A stretch of DNA of 64,000 bases, from NCBI GenBank assembly GCA_037127255.1, contig JBANSL010000004.1:62001-126000 (forward strand). Direction: 5' to 3'. Numbering within the stretch: position 1 is the stretch's first letter; the number at the start of each line of letters is the position of its first letter. Under the pieces are notes generated by a model. It was not told the DNA's origin, did no database searches, and saw only the letters and a list, made by a program, of their open reading frames with translations. The translations under genes and the position numbers were made by a program. Origin of the DNA: Persicaria tinctoria. Taxonomy: Eukaryota; Streptophyta; Magnoliopsida; Caryophyllales; Polygonaceae. Positions 24,701 to 39,770 of the stretch are shown here, piece after piece.

Positions 24701-25490
24701 AAGTCCGTCGCATATTTCGCCATTTTCTCATAGGGTACTGTACACGAAAATATATCGAAATCTTAAGTAATCCAAAATGGCAGAGCCTCAACCCTAATGA
24801 CTCTGTAACTTGGTAGATACAAGTTTTATATTATATTTATTGAATCGGATACCAATATTCCCTATTTTAAGTCTGTCGCATATTTCGCAATTTTCTCATA
24901 GGGTACTGTACACGAAAATATATCGAAATCTTAAGCTATCCAAAATGGTAGAGCCTCAACTCTAATGATTCTGTAACTTGGTAGATACAAGTTTTATATT
25001 GTATTTATTGAATCGGAGACCAATATTCCCTATTTTAAGTCCGTCGCATATTTCGCCATTTTCTCATAGGGTACTGTACACGAAAATATATCGAAATCTT
25101 AAGCTATCCAAAATGGCAGAGCCTCAACTCTAATGACTCTGTAACTTGGTAGATACAAGTTTTATATTGTATTTATTGAATCGGAGACTAATATTCCCTA
25201 TTTTACGTCCGTCGCATATTTCGCCATTTTCTCATAGGGTATTGTACACGAAAATATATCGAAATCTTAAGCAATCCAAAATGGCAGAGCCTCAACTCTA
25301 ATGACTCTGTAACTTGGTAGATACAAGTTTTATATTGTATTTATTGAATCGGATACCAATATTCCATGTTTGAAGTCCGTCGCATATGTCGCCATTTTCT
25401 CATAGAGTACTGTACACGAAAATATATCGAAATCTTAAGCTATCCAAAATGGCAGAGCCTCAACTCTAATGACTCTGTAACTTGGTAGAT
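21797..25490 (+). repeat. 10-monomer HOR, 1679 bp, about 2.2 copies
   Basis: Copies start at 21797, 23476 and 25155. The unit order is GAGACTAAT/TTTTACG; GGATACC/CATGTTTT with CATATGTCGCC; CATGTCTT with CAGCGCC; CCAAATGG (one A missing, 22424 and 24101); GAGACTAAT; CATGTTTT; CTAAAGAC; AAGTAATCC with CAACCC; TTCTATTT class II; class I. It is a shortened derivative of the 21-mer. One unit has an oddity, AACTTTTTAGATAC at about 23632. Matching stops at 25491. Confidence 0.9.
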
Positions 25491-28400
25491 ACAAGTTTTA
25501 CATTGTATTTATTGAATCGGAGACCAATATTCCCTATTTTAAGTCCGTCGCATATTTCGCAATTTTCTCATAGGGTACTGTACACGAAAATATATCGAAA
25601 TCTTAAGCAATCCAAAATGGCAGAGCCTCAACCCTAATGACTCTGTAACTTGGTAGATACAAGTTTTATATTCTATTTATTGAATCGGACACCAATATTC
25701 CCTATTTTAAGTCCGTCGCATATTTCGCAATTTTCTCATAGGGTACTGTATACGAATATATATCGAAATCTTAAGCTATCCAAAATGGCAGAGCCTCAAC
25801 TCTAATGATTCTGTAACTTGGTAGATACAAGTTTTATATTGTATTTATTGAATCGGAGACCAATATTCCCTATTTTAAGTCCGTCGCATATTTCGCCATT
25901 TTCTCATAGGGTACTGTACACGAAAATATATCGAAATCTTAAGCAATCCAAAATGGCAGAGCCTCAACTCTAATGACTCTGTAACTTGGTAGATACAAGT
26001 TTTATATTGTATTTATTGAATCGGAGACCAATATTCCCTATTTTAAGTCCGTCGCATATTTTGCCATTTTCTCATAGGGTACTGTACACGAAAATATATC
26101 AAAATCTTAAGCTATCCAAAATGGCAGAGCCTCAACTCTAATGACTCTGTAACTTGGTAGATACAAGTTTTTTATTCTATTTATTGAATCGGATACCAAT
26201 ATTCCCTATTTTAAGTCTGTCGCATATTTTGCAATTTTCTCATAAGGTATTGTACACGAAAATATATCGAAATCTTAAGCTATCCAAAATGGTAGAGCCT
26301 CAACTCTAATGACTCTGTAACTTGGTAGATACAAGTTTTATATTGTATTTATTGAATCGGAGACCAATATTCCCTATTTTAAGTCCGTCGCATATTTCGC
26401 CATTTTCTCATAGGGTACTGTACACGAAAATATATCGAAATCTTATGCTATCCAAAATGGCAGAGCCTCAACTCTAATGACTCTGTAACTTGGTAGATAC
26501 AAGTTTTATATTGTATTTATTGAATCGGATACCAATATTCCATGTTTTAAGTCCGTCGCATATGTCGCCATTTTCTCATAGAGTACTGTACACGAAAATA
26601 TATCGAAATCTTAAGCTATCCAAAATGGCAGAGCCTCAACTCTAATGACTCTGTAACTTGGTAGATACAAGTTTTATATTGTATTTATTGAATTGGAGAC
26701 CAATATTCCATGTTTTAAGTCCGTCGCATATGTCGCCATTTTCTCATAGGGTACTGTACACGAAAATATATCGAAATCTTAAGCAATCCAAAATGGCAGA
26801 GCCTCAACTCGAATGACTCTGTAACTTGGTAGATACAAGTTTTATATTGTATTTATTGAATCGGATACCAATAGTCCCTATTTTAAGTCTGTCGCATATT
26901 TCGCAATTTTCTCATAGGGTACTGTACACGAAAATATATCGAAATCTTAAGCTATCCAAAATGGTAGAGCCTTAACTCTAATGACTCTGTAACTTGGTAG
27001 ATACAAGTTTTATATTGTATTTATTGAATCGGAGACCAATATTCCCTATTTTAAGTCTGTCGCATATTTCGCAATTTTCTCATAGGGTACTGTATACGAA
27101 TATATATCGAAATCTTAAGCTATCCAAAATGGTAGAGCCTCAACTCTAATGATTCTGTAACTTGGTAGATACAAGTTTTATATTGTATTTATTGAATCGG
27201 AGACCAATATTCCCTATTTTAAGTCCGTCGCATATTTCGCCATTTTCTCATAGGGTACTGTACACGAAAATATATCGAAATCTTAAGCTATCCAAAATGG
27301 CAGAGCCTCAACTCTAATGACTCTGTAACTTTGTAGATACAAGTTTTATATTGTATTTATTGAATCGGAGACTAATATTCCCTATTTTACGTCCGTCGCA
27401 TATTTCGCCATTTTCTCATAGGGTACTGTACACGAAAATATATCAAAATCTTAAGCAATCCAAAATGGCAGAGCCTCAACTCTAATGACTCTGTGACTTG
27501 GTAGATACAAGTTTTTTATTCTATTTATTGAATCGGATACCAATATTCCCTATTTTAAGTCTGTCGCATATTTTGCAATTTTCTCATAGGGTATTGTACA
27601 CGAAAATATATCGAAATCTTAAGCTATCCAAAATGGTAGAGCCTCAACTCTAATGACTCTGTAACTTGGTAGATACAAGTTTTATATTGTATTTATTGAA
27701 TCGGAGACCAATATTCCCTATTTTAAGTCCGTCGCATATTTCGCCATTTTCTCATAGAGTATTGTACACGAAAATATATTGAAATCTTAAGCTATCCAAA
27801 ATGGCAGAGCCTCAACTCTAATGACTCTGTAACTTGGTAGATACAAGTTTTACATTGTATTTATTGAATCGGAGACCAATATTCCCTATTTTAAGTCCGT
27901 CGCATATTTCGCCATTTTCTCATAGGGTACTGTACACGAAAATATATCGAAATCTTAAGTAATCCAAAATGGCAGAGCCTCAACCCTAATGACTCTGTAA
28001 CTTGGTAGATACAAGTTTTATATTCTATTAATTGAATCGGACACCAATATTCCCTATTTTAAGTCTGTCGCATATTTCGCAATTTTCTCATAGGGTACTG
28101 TATACGAATATATATCGAAATCTTAAGCTATCCAAAATGGTAGAGCCTCAACTCTAATGATTCTGTAACTTGGTAGATACAAGTTTTATATTGTATTTAT
28201 TGAATCGGAGACCAATATTCCCTATTTTAAGTCCGTCGCATATTTCGCCATTTTCTCATAGGGTACTGTACACGAAAATATATCGAAATCTTAAGCAATC
28301 CAAAATGGCAGAGCCTCAACTCTAATGACTCTGTAACTTGGTAGATACAAGTTTTATATTGTATTTATTGAATCGGAGACCAATATTCCCTATTTTAAGT

Positions 28401-28514
28401 CCGTCGCATATTTTGCCATTTTCTCATAGGGTACTGTACACGAAAATATATCAAAATCTTAAGCTATCCAAAATGGCAGAGCCTCAACTCTAATGACTCT
28501 GTAACTTGGTAGAT
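25491..28514 (+). repeat. Transition zone into the 8-mer family
   Basis: Eighteen units that mix catalogue members of the 21/10-mer (CATGTTTT, GAGACTAAT) with those of the 8-mer that follows (TTTTTTATTC at 26163 and 27507; ATACGAATATATATCG; TTTTACATTG; CTATTAATTG at 28021). Rare marks include CAATAGTCCC at about 26871, CTGTGACTTGG at about 27491 and ACTCGAATG at about 26808. The last of these recurs near 54864 and 56881. Confidence 0.8.
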
Positions 28515-31500
28515 ACAAGTTTTTTATTCTATTTATTGAATCGGATACCAATATTCCCTATTTTAAGTCTGTCGCATATTTTGCAATTTTCTCATAGGGT
28601 ATTGTACACGAAAATATATCGAAATCTTAAGCTATCCAAAATGGTAGAGCCTCAACTCTAATGACTCTGTAACTTGGTAGATACAAGTTTTATATTGTAT
28701 TTATTGAATCGGAGACCAATATTCCCTATTTTAAGTCCGTCGCATATTTCGCCATTTTCTCATAGGGTACTGTACACGAAAATATATCGAAATCTTATGC
28801 TATCCAAAATGGTAGAGCCTCAACTCTAATGACTCTGTAACTTGGTAGATACAAGTTTTATATTGTATTTATTGAATCGGAGACCAATATTCCCTATTTT
28901 AAGTCCGTCGCATATTTCGCCATTTTCTCATAGGGTACTGTACACGAAAATATATCGAAATCTTAAGCAATCCAAAATGGCAGAGCCTCAACCCTAATGA
29001 CTCTGTAACTTGGTAGATACAAGTTTTATATTCTATTTATTGAATCGGATACCAATATTCCCTATTTTAAGTCCGTCGCATATTTCGCCATTTTCTCATA
29101 GAGTATTGTACACGAAAATATATTGAAATCTTAAGCTATCCAAAATGGCAGAGCCTCAACTCTAATGACGCTGTAACTTGGAAGATACAAGTTTTACATT
29201 GTATTTATTGAATCGGAGACCAATATTCCCTATTTTAAGTCCGTCGCATATTTCGCCATTTTCTCATAGGGTACTGTACACGAAAATATATCGAAATCTT
29301 AAGTAATCCAAAATGGCAGAGCCTCAACCCTAATGACTCTGTAACTTGGTAGATACAAGTTTTATATTCTATTAATTGAATCGGACACCAATATTCCCTA
29401 TTTTAAGTCTGTCGCATATTTCGCAATTTTCTCATAGGGTACTGTATACGAATATATATCGAAATCTTAAGCTATCCAAAATGGTAGAGCCTCAACTCTA
29501 ATGATTCTGTAACTTGGTAGATACAAGTTTTATATTGTATTTATTGAATCGGAGACCAATATTCCCTATTTTAAGTCCGTCGCATATTTCGCCATTTTCT
29601 CATAGGGTACTGTACACGAAAATATATCGAAATCTTAAGCAATCCAAAATGGCAGAGCCTCAACTCTAATGACTCTGTAACTTGGTAGATACAAGTTTTA
29701 TATTGTATTTATTGAATCGGAGACCAATATTCCCTATTTTAAGTCCGTCGCATATTTTGCCATTTTCTCATAGGGTACTGTACACGAAAATATATCAAAA
29801 TCTTAAGCTATCCAAAATGGCAGAGCCTCAACTCTAATGACTCTGTAACTTGGTAGATACAAGTTTTTTATTCTATTTATTGAATCGGATACCAATATTC
29901 CCTATTTTAAGTCTGTCGCATATTTTGCAATTTTCTCATAGGGTATTGTACACGAAAATATATCGAAATCTTAAGCTATCCAAAATGGTAGAGCCTCAAC
30001 TCTAATGACTCTGTAACTTGGTAGATACAAGTTTTATATTGTATTTATTGAATCGGAGACCAATATTCCCTATTTTAAGTCCGTCGCATATTTCGCCATT
30101 TTCTCATAGGGTACTGTACACGAAAATATATCGAAATCTTATGCTATCCAAAATGGTAGAGCCTCAACTCTAATGACTCTGTAACTTGGTAGATACAAGT
30201 TTTATATTGTATTTATTGAATCGGAGACCAATATTCCCTATTTTAAGTCCGTCGCATATTTCGCCATTTTCTCATAGGGTACTGTACACGAAAATATATC
30301 GAAATCTTAAGCAATCCAAAATGGCAGAGCCTCAACCCTAATGACTCTGTAACTTGGTAGATACAATTTTTATATTCTATTTATTGAATCGGATACCAAT
30401 ATTCCCTATTTTAAGTCCGTCGCATATTTCGCCATTTTCTCATAGAGTACTGTACACGAAAATATATTGAAATCTTAAGCTATCCAAAATGGCACAGCCT
30501 CAACTCTAATGACTCTGTAACTTGGTAGATACAAGTTTTATATTGTATTTATTGAATCGGAGACCAATATTCCCTATTTTAAGTCCGTCGCATATTTCGC
30601 CATTTTCTCATAGGGTACTGTACACGAAAATATATCGAAATCTTAAGTAATCCAAAATGGCAGAGCCTCAACCCTAATGACTCTGTAACTTGGTAGATAC
30701 AAGTTTTATATTCTATTTATTGAATCGGATACCAATATTCCCTATTTTAAGTCTGTCGCATATTTCGCAATTTTCTCATAGGGTACTGTACACGAAAATA
30801 TATCGAAATCTTAAGCTATCCAAAATGGTAGAGCCTCAACTCTAATGATTCTGTAACTTGGTAGATACAAGTTTTATATTGTATTTATTGAATCGGAGAC
30901 CAATATTCCCTATTTTAAGTCCGTCGCATATTTCGCCATTTTCTCATAGGGTACTGTACACGAAAATATATCGAAATCTTAAGCAATCCAAAATGGCAGA
31001 GCCTCAACTCTAATGACTCTGTAACTTGGTAGATACAAGTTTTATATTGTATTTATTGAATCGGAGACCAATATTCCCTATTTTAAGTCCGTCGCATATT
31101 TTGCCATTTTCTCATAGGGTACTGTACACGAAAATATATCAAAATCTTAAGCTATCCAAAATGGCAGAGCCTCAACTCTAATGACTCTGTAACTTGGTAG
31201 ATACAAGTTTTTTATTCTATTTATTGAATCGGATACCAATATTCCCTATTTTAAGTCTGTCGCATATTTTGCAATTTTCTCATAGGGTATTGTACACGAA
31301 AATATATCGAAATCTTAAGCTATCCAAAATGGTAGAGCCTCAACTCTAATGACTCTGTAACTTGGTAGATACAAGTTTTATATTGTATTTATTGAATCGG
31401 AGACCAATATTCCCTATTTTAAGTCCGTCGCATATTTCGCCATTTTCTCATAGGGTACTGTACACGAAAATATATCGAAATCTTATGCTATCCAAAATGG

Positions 31501-33890
31501 TAGAGCCTCAACTCTAATGACTCTGTAACTTGGTAGATACAAGTTTTATATTGTATTTATTGAATCGGAGACCAATATTCCCTATTTTAAGTCCGTCGCA
31601 TATTTCGCCATTTTCTCATAGGGTACTGTACACGAAAATATATCGAAATCTTAAGCAATCCAAAATGGCAGAGCCTCAACCCTAATGACTCTGTAACTTG
31701 GTAGATACAAGTTTTATATTCTATTTATTGAATCGGATACCAATATTCCCTATTTTAAGTCCGTCGCATATTTCGCCATTTTCTCATAGAGTATTGTACA
31801 CGAAAATATATTGAAATCTTAAGCTATCCAAAATGGCAGAGCCTCAACTCTAATGACTCTGTAACTTGGTAGATACAAGTTTTACATTGTATTTATTGAA
31901 TCGGAGACCAATATTCCCTATTTTAAGTCCGTCGCATATTTCGCCATTTTCTCATAGGGTACTGTACACGAAAATATATCGAAATCTTAAGTAATCCAAA
32001 ATGGCAGAGCCTCAACCCTAATGACTCTGTAACTTGGTAGATACAAGTTTTATATTCTATTAATTGAATCGGACACCAATATTCCCTATTTTAAGTCTGT
32101 CGCATATTTCGCAATTTTCTCATAGGGTACTGTATACGAATATATATCGAAATCTTAAGCTATCCAAAATGGTAGAGCCTCAACTCTAATGATTCTGTAA
32201 CTTGGTAGATACAAGTTTTATATTGTATTTATTGAATCGGAGACCAATATTCCCTATTTTAAGTCCGTCGCATATTTCGCCATTTTCTCATAGGGTACTG
32301 TACACGAAAATATATCGAAATCTTAAGCAATCCAAAATGGCAGAGCCTCAACTCTAATGACTCTGTAACTTGGTAGATACAAGTTTTATATTGTATTTAT
32401 TGAATCGGAGACCAATATTCCCTATTTTAAGTCCGTCGCATATTTTGCCATTTTCTCATAGGGTACTGTACACGAAAATATATCAAAATCTTAAGCTATC
32501 CAAAATGGCAGAGCCTCAACTCTAATGACTCTGTAACTTGGTAGATACAAGTTTTTTATTCTATTTATTGAATCGGATACCAATATTCCCTATTTTAAGT
32601 CTGTCGCATATTTTGCAATTTTCTCATAGGGTATTGTACACGAAAATATATCGAAATCTTAAGCTATCCAAAATGGTAGAGCCTCAACTCTAATGACTCT
32701 GTAACTTGGTAGATACAAGTTTTATATTGTATTTATTGAATCGGAGACCAATATTCCCTATTTTAAGTCCGTCGCATATTTCGCCATTTTCTCATAGGGT
32801 ACTGTACACGAAAATATATCGAAATCTTATGCTATCCAAAATGGTAGAGCCTCAACTCTAATGACTCTGTAACTTGGTAGATACAAGTTTTATATTGTAT
32901 TTATTGAATCGGAGACCAATATTCCCTATTTTAAGTCCGTCGCATATTTCGCCATTTTCTCATAGGGTACTGTACACGAAAATATATCGAAATCTTAAGC
33001 AATCCAAAATGGCAGAGCCTCAACCCTAATGACTCTGTAACTTGGTAGATACAAGTTTTATATTCTATTTATTGAATCGGATACCAATATTCCCTATTTT
33101 AAGTCCGTCGCATATTTCGCCATTTTCTCATAGAGTACTGTACACGAAAATATATTGAAATCTTAAGCTATCCAAAATGGCACAGCCTCAACTCTAATGA
33201 CTCTGTAACTTGGTAGATACAAGTTTTATATTGTATTTATTGAATCGGAGACCAATATTCCCTATTTTAAGTCCGTCGCATATTTCGCCATTTTCTCATA
33301 GGGTACTGTACACGAAAATATATCGAAATCTTAAGTAATCCAAAATGGCAGAGCCTCAACCCTAATGACTCTGTAACTTGGTAGATACAAGTTTTATATT
33401 CTATTTATTGAATCGGATACCAATATTCCCTATTTTAAGTCTGTCGCATATTTCGCAATTTTCTCATAGGGTACTGTACACGAAAATATATCGAAATCTT
33501 AAGCTATCCAAAATGGTAGAGCCTCAACTCTAATGATTCTGTAACTTGGTAGATACAAGTTTTATATTGTATTTATTGAATCGGAGACCAATATTCCCTA
33601 TTTTAAGTCCGTCGCATATTTCGCCATTTTCTCATAGGGTACTGTACACGAAAATATATCGAAATCTTAAGCAATCCAAAATGGCAGAGCCTCAACTCTA
33701 ATGACTCTGTAACTTGGTAGATACAAGTTTTATATTGTATTTATTGAATCGGAGACCAATATTCCCTATTTTAAGTCCGTCGCATATTTTGCCATTTTCT
33801 CATAGGGTACTGTACACGAAAATATATCAAAATCTTAAGCTATCCAAAATGGCAGAGCCTCAACTCTAATGACTCTGTAACTTGGTAGAT
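28515..33890 (+). repeat. 8-mer HOR (1344 bp) in an ABAB 16-mer, two copies
   Basis: Units at 28515, 29859, 31203 and 32547 each start with TTTTTTATTC and are spaced exactly 1344 bp apart. Order in one 8-mer: class II with TTTTGCAATT and GGGTATTG; class I with CTTATGC; class I with CAATCC/CAACCC; GGATACC with AGAGTA and ATTGAAATC; class I with AAGTAATCC; class II with GATTCTG; class I; class I with TTTTGCC and ATCAAAATC. Subtype A has TTTTACATTG, CTATTAATTG and GTATACGAATAT (29365, 32053). Subtype B has GGCACAGCC (30493, 33181). The order is ABAB, giving a 2688-bp 16-mer. Confidence 0.93.
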
Positions 33891-35738
33891 ACAAGTTTTT
33901 TATTCTATTTATTGAATCGGATACCAATATTCCCTATTTTAAGTCTGTCGCATATTTTGCAATTTTCTCATAGGGTATTGTACACGAAAATATATCGAAA
34001 TCTTAAGCTATCCAAAATGGTAGAGCCTCAACTCTAATGACTCTATAACTTGGTAGATACAAGTTTTATATTGTATTTATTGAATCGGAGACCAATATTC
34101 CCTATTTTAAGTCCGTCGCATATTTCGCCATTTTCTCATAGGGTACTGTACACGAAAATATATCGAAATCTTATGCTATCCAAAATGGTAGAGCCTCAAC
34201 TCTAATGACTCTGTAACTTGGTAGATACAAGTTTTATATTGTATTTATTGAATCGGAGACCAATATTCCCTATTTTAAGTCCGTCGCATATTTCGCCATT
34301 TTCTCATAGGGTACTGTACACGAAAATATATCGAAATCTTAAGCAATCCAAAATGGCAGAGCCTCAACCCTAATGACTCTGTAACTTGGTAGATACAAGT
34401 TTTATATTCTATTTATTGAATCGGATACCAATATTCCCTATTTTAAGTCCGTCGCATATTTCGCCATTTTCTCATAGAGTACTGTACACGAAAATATATT
34501 GAAATCTTAAGCTATCCAAAATGGCAGAGCCTCAACTCTAATGACTCTGTAACTTGGTAGATACAAGTTTTATATTGTATTTATTGAATCGGAGACCAAT
34601 ATTCCCTATTTTAAGTCCGTCGCATATTTCGCCATTTTCTCATAGGGTACTGTACACGAAAATATATCGAAATCTTAAGTAATCCAAAATGGCAGAGCCT
34701 CAACCCTAATGACTCTGTAACTTGGTAGATACAAGTTTTATATTCTATTTATTGAATCGGATACCAATATTCCCTATTTTAAGTCTGTCGCATATTTCGC
34801 AATTTTCTCATAGGGTACTGTACACGAAAATATATCGAAATCTTAAGCTATCCAAAATGGTAGAGCCTCAACTCTAATGATTCTGTAACTTGGTAGATAC
34901 AAGTTTTATATTGTATTTATTGAATCGGAGACCAATATTCCCTATTTTAAGTCCGTCGCATATTTCGCCATTTTCTCATAGGGTACTGTACACGAAAATA
35001 TATCGAAATCTTAAGCAATCCAAAATGGCAGAGCCTCAACTCTAATGACTCTGTAACTTGGTAGATACAAGTTTTATATTGTATTTATTGAATCGGAGAC
35101 CAATATTCCCTATTTTAAGTCCGTCGCATATTTCGCCATTTTCTCATAGGGTACTGTACACGAAAATATATCGAAATCTTAAGTAATCCAAAATGGCAGA
35201 GCCTCAACCCTAATGACTCTGTAACTTGGTAGATACAAGTTTTATATTCTATTTATTGAATCGGATACCAATATTCCCTATTTTAAGTCTGTCGCATATT
35301 TCGCAATTTTCTCATAGGGTACTGTACACGAAAATATATCGAAATCTTAAGCTATCCAAAATGGTAGAGCCTCAACTCTAATGATTCTGTAACTTGGTAG
35401 ATACAAGTTTTATATTGTATTTATTGAATCGGAGACCAATATTCCCTATTTTAAGTCCGTCGCATATTTCGCCATTTTCTCATAGGGTACTGTATACGAA
35501 AATATATCGAAATCTTAAGCAATCCAAAATGGCAGAGCCTCAACTCTAATGACTCTGTAACTTGGTAGATACAAGTTTTATATTGTATTTATTGAATCGG
35601 AGACCAATATTCCCTATTTTAAGTCCGTCGCATATTTTGCCATTTTCTCATAGGGTACTGTACACGAAAATATATCAAAATCTTAAGCTATCCAAAATGG
35701 CAGAGCCTCAACTCTAATGACTCTGTAACTTGGTAGAT
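33891..35738 (+). repeat. Expanded 8-mer (11 units) with a 504-bp duplication
   Basis: This stretch starts like subtype B, but three units are duplicated: 34563-35066 and 35067-35570 both run class I with AAGTAATCC/CAACCC, class II with GATTCTG, then class I with CAATCC. The whole becomes 11 x 168 = 1848 bp. The second copy has GTATACGAAAAT at about 35493. It appears to be a recent internal gain of three monomers. Confidence 0.85.
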
Positions 35739-38700
35739 ACAAGTTTTTTATTTTATTTATTGAATCGGATACCAATATTCCCTATTTTAAGTCTGTCGCA
35801 TATTTTGCAATTTTCTCATAGGGTATTGTACACGAAAATATATCGAAATCTTAAGCTATCCAAAATGGTAGAGCCTCAACTCTAATGACTCTGTAACTTG
35901 GTAGATACAAGTTTTATATTGTATTTATTGAATCGGAGACCAATATTCCCTATTTTAAGTCCGTCGCATATTTCGCCATTTTCTCATAGGGTACTGTACA
36001 CGAAAATACATCGAAATCTTATGCTATCCAAAATGGTAGAGCCTCAACTCTAATGACTCTGTAACTTGGTAGATACAAGTTTTATATTGTATTTATTGAA
36101 TCGGAGACCAATATTCCCTATTTTAAGTCCGTCGCATATTTCGCCATTTTCTCATAGGGTACTGTACACGAAAATATATCGAAATCTTAAGCTATCCAAA
36201 ATGGCAGAGCCTCAACTCTAAAGACTCTGTAACTTGGTAGATACAAGTTTTATATTGTATTTATTGAATCGGAGACCAATATTCCCTATTTTAAGTCCGT
36301 CGCATATTTCGCCATTTTCTCATAGGGTACTGTACACGAAAATATATCGAAATCTTAAGCTATCCAAAATGGCAGAGCCTCAACTCTAATGACTCTGTAA
36401 CTTGGTAGATACAAGTTTTTTATTCTATTTATTGAATCGGATACCAATATTCCCTATTTTAAGTCTGTCGCATATTTTGCAATTTTCTCATAGGGTATTG
36501 TACACGAAAATATATCGAAATCTTAAGCTATCCAAAATGGTAGAGCCTCAACTCTAATGACTCTGTAACTTGGTAGATACAAGTTTTATATTGTATTTAT
36601 TGAATCGGAGACCAATATTCCCTATTTTAAGTCCGTCGCATATTTCGCCATTTTCTCATAGGGTACTGTACACGAAAATATATCGAAATCTTATGCTATC
36701 CAAAATGGTAGAGCCTCAACTCTAATGACTCTGTAACTTGGTAGATACAAGTTTTATATTGTATTTATTGAATCGGAGACCAATATTCCCTATTTTAAGT
36801 CCGTCGCATATTTCGCCATTTTCTCATAGGGTACTGTACACGAAAATATATCGAAATCTTAAGCAATCCAAAATGGCAGAGCCTCAACCCTAATGACTCT
36901 GTAACTTGGTAGATACAAGTTTTTTATTCTATTTATTGAATCGGATACCAATATTCCCTATTTTAAGTCTGTCGCATATTTTGCAATTTTCTCATAGGGT
37001 ATTGTACACGAAAATATATCGAAATCTTAAGCTATCCAAAATGGTAGAGCCTCAACTCTAATGACTCTGTAACTTGGTAGATACAAGTTTAATATTGTAT
37101 TTATTGAATCGGAGACCAATATTCCCTATTTTAAGTCCGTCGCATATTTCGCCATTTTCTCATAGGGTACTGTACACGAAAATATATCGAAATCTTAAGC
37201 TATCCAAAATGGCAGAGCCTCAACTCTAAAGACTCTGTAACTTGGTAGATACAAGTTTTATATTGTATTTATTGAATCGGAGACCAATATTCCCTATTTT
37301 AAGTCCGTCGCATATTTCGCCATTTTCTCATAGGGTACTGTACACGAAAATATATCGAAATCTTAAGCTATCCAAAATGGCAGAGCCTCAACTCTAAAGA
37401 CTCTGTAACTTGGTAGATACAAGTTTTATATTGTATTTATTGAATCGGAGACCAATATTCCCTATTTTAAGTCCGTCGCATATTTCGCCATTTTCTCATA
37501 GGGTACTGTACACGAAAATATATCGAAATCTTAAGCTATCCAAAATGGCAGAGCCTCAACTCTAATGACTCTGTAACTTGGTAGATACAAGTTTTTTATT
37601 CTATTTATTGAATCGGATACCAATATTCCCTATTTTAAGTCTGTCGCATATTTTGCAATTTTCTCATAGGGTATTGTACACGAAAATATATCGAAATCTT
37701 AAGCTATCCAAAATGGTAGAGCCTCAACTCTAATGACTCTGTAACTTGGTAGATACAAGTTTTATATTGTATTTATTGAATCGGAGACACATATTCCCTA
37801 TTTTAAGTCCGTCGCATATTTCGCCATTTTCTCATAGGGTACTGTACACGAAAATATATCGAAATCTTATGCTATCCAAAATGGTAGAGCCTCAACCCTA
37901 ATGACTCTGTAACTTGGTAGATACAAGTTTTATATTGTATTTATTGAATCGGAGACCAATATTCCCTATTTTAAGTCCGTCGCATATTTCGCCATTTTCT
38001 CATAGGGTACTGTACACGAAAATATATCGAAATCTTAAGCTATCCAAAATGGCAGAGCCTCAACTCTAAAGACTCTGTAACTTGGTAGATACAAGTTTTA
38101 TATTGTATTTATTGAATCGGAGACCAATATTCCCTATTTTAAGTCCGTCGCATATTTCGCCATTTTCTCATAGGGTACTGTACACGAAAATATATCGAAA
38201 TCTTAAGCTATCCAAAATGGCAGAGCCTCAACTCTAATGACTCTGTAACTTGGTAGATACAAGTTTTTTATTCTATTTATTGAATCGGATACCAATATTC
38301 CCTATTTTAAGTCTGTCGCATATTTTGCAATTTTCTCATAGGGTATTGTACACGAAAATATATCGAAATCTTAAGCTATCCAAAATGGTAGAGCCTCAAC
38401 TCTAATGACTCTGTAACTTGGTAGATACAAGTTTTATATTGTATTTATTGAATCGGAGACCAATATTCCCTATTTTAAGTCCGTCGCATATTTCGCCATT
38501 TTCTCATAGGGTACTGTACACGAAAATATATCGAAATCTTATGCTATCCAAAATGGTAGAGCCTCAACTCTAATGACTCTGTAACTTGGTAGATACAAGT
38601 TTTATATTGTATTTATTGAATCGGAGACCAATATTCCCTATTTTAAGTCCGTCGCATATTTCGCCATTTTCTCATAGGGTACTGTACACGAAAATATATC

Positions 38701-39770
38701 GAAATCTTAAGCAATCCAAAATGGCAGAGCCTCAACCCTAATGACTCTGTAACTTGGTAGATACAAGTTTTTTATTCTATTTATTGAATCGGATACCAAT
38801 ATTCCCTATTTTAAGTCTGTCGCATATTTTGCAATTTTCTCATAGGGTATTGTACACGAAAATATATCGAAATCTTAAGCTATCCAAAATGGTAGAGCCT
38901 CAACTCTAATGACTCTGTAACTTGGTAGATACAAGTTTAATATTGTATTTATTGAATCGGAGACCAATATTCCCTATTTTAAGTCCGTCGCATATTTCGC
39001 CATTTTCTCATAGGGTACTGTACACGAAAATATATCGAAATCTTATGCTATCCAAAATGGTAGAGCCTCAACTCTAATGACTCTGTAACTTGGTAGATAC
39101 AAGTTTTATATTGTATTTATTGAATCAGAGACCAATATTCCCTATTTTAAGTCCGTCGCATATTTCGCCATTTTCTCATAGGGTACTGTACACGAAAATA
39201 TATCGAAATCTTAAGCTATCCAAAATGGCAGAGCCTCAACTCTAAAGACTCTGTAACTTGGTAGATACAAGTTTTATATTGTATTTATTGAATCGGAGAC
39301 CAATATTCCCTATTTTAAGTCCGTCGCATATTTCGCCATTTTCTCATAGGGTACTGTACACGAAAATATATCGAAATCTTAAGTAATCCAAAATGGCAGA
39401 GCCTCAACCCTAATGACTCTGTAACTTGGTAGATACAAGTTTTATATTCTATTTATTGAATCGGATACCAATATTCCCTATTTTAAGTCTGTCGCATATT
39501 TCGCAATTTTCTCATAGGGTACTGTACACGAAAATATATCGAAATCTTAAGCTATCCAAAATGGTAGAGCCTCAACTCTAATGATTCTGTAACTTGGTAG
39601 ATACAAGTTTTATATTGTATTTATTGAATCGGAGACCAATATTCCCTATTTTAAGTCCGTCGCATATTTCGCCATTTTCTCATAGGGTACTGTACACGAA
39701 AATATATCGAAATCTTAAGCTATCCAAAATGGCAGACCCTCAACTCTAATGACTCTGTAACTTGGTAGAT
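35739..39770 (+). repeat. 11-mer of 1848 bp made from 4+3+4 units
   Basis: TTTTTTATTC-type units start at 35739 (here TTTTATTT), 36411, 36915, 37587, 38259 and 38763: spacings 672, 504, 672, 672 and 504 bp. The 4+3+4 pattern repeats with period 1848 bp; the private AAGTTTAATATTG at 37083 recurs at 38931. Matching breaks at about 39030. These are contracted 8-mers that lack their middle units. Confidence 0.85.
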
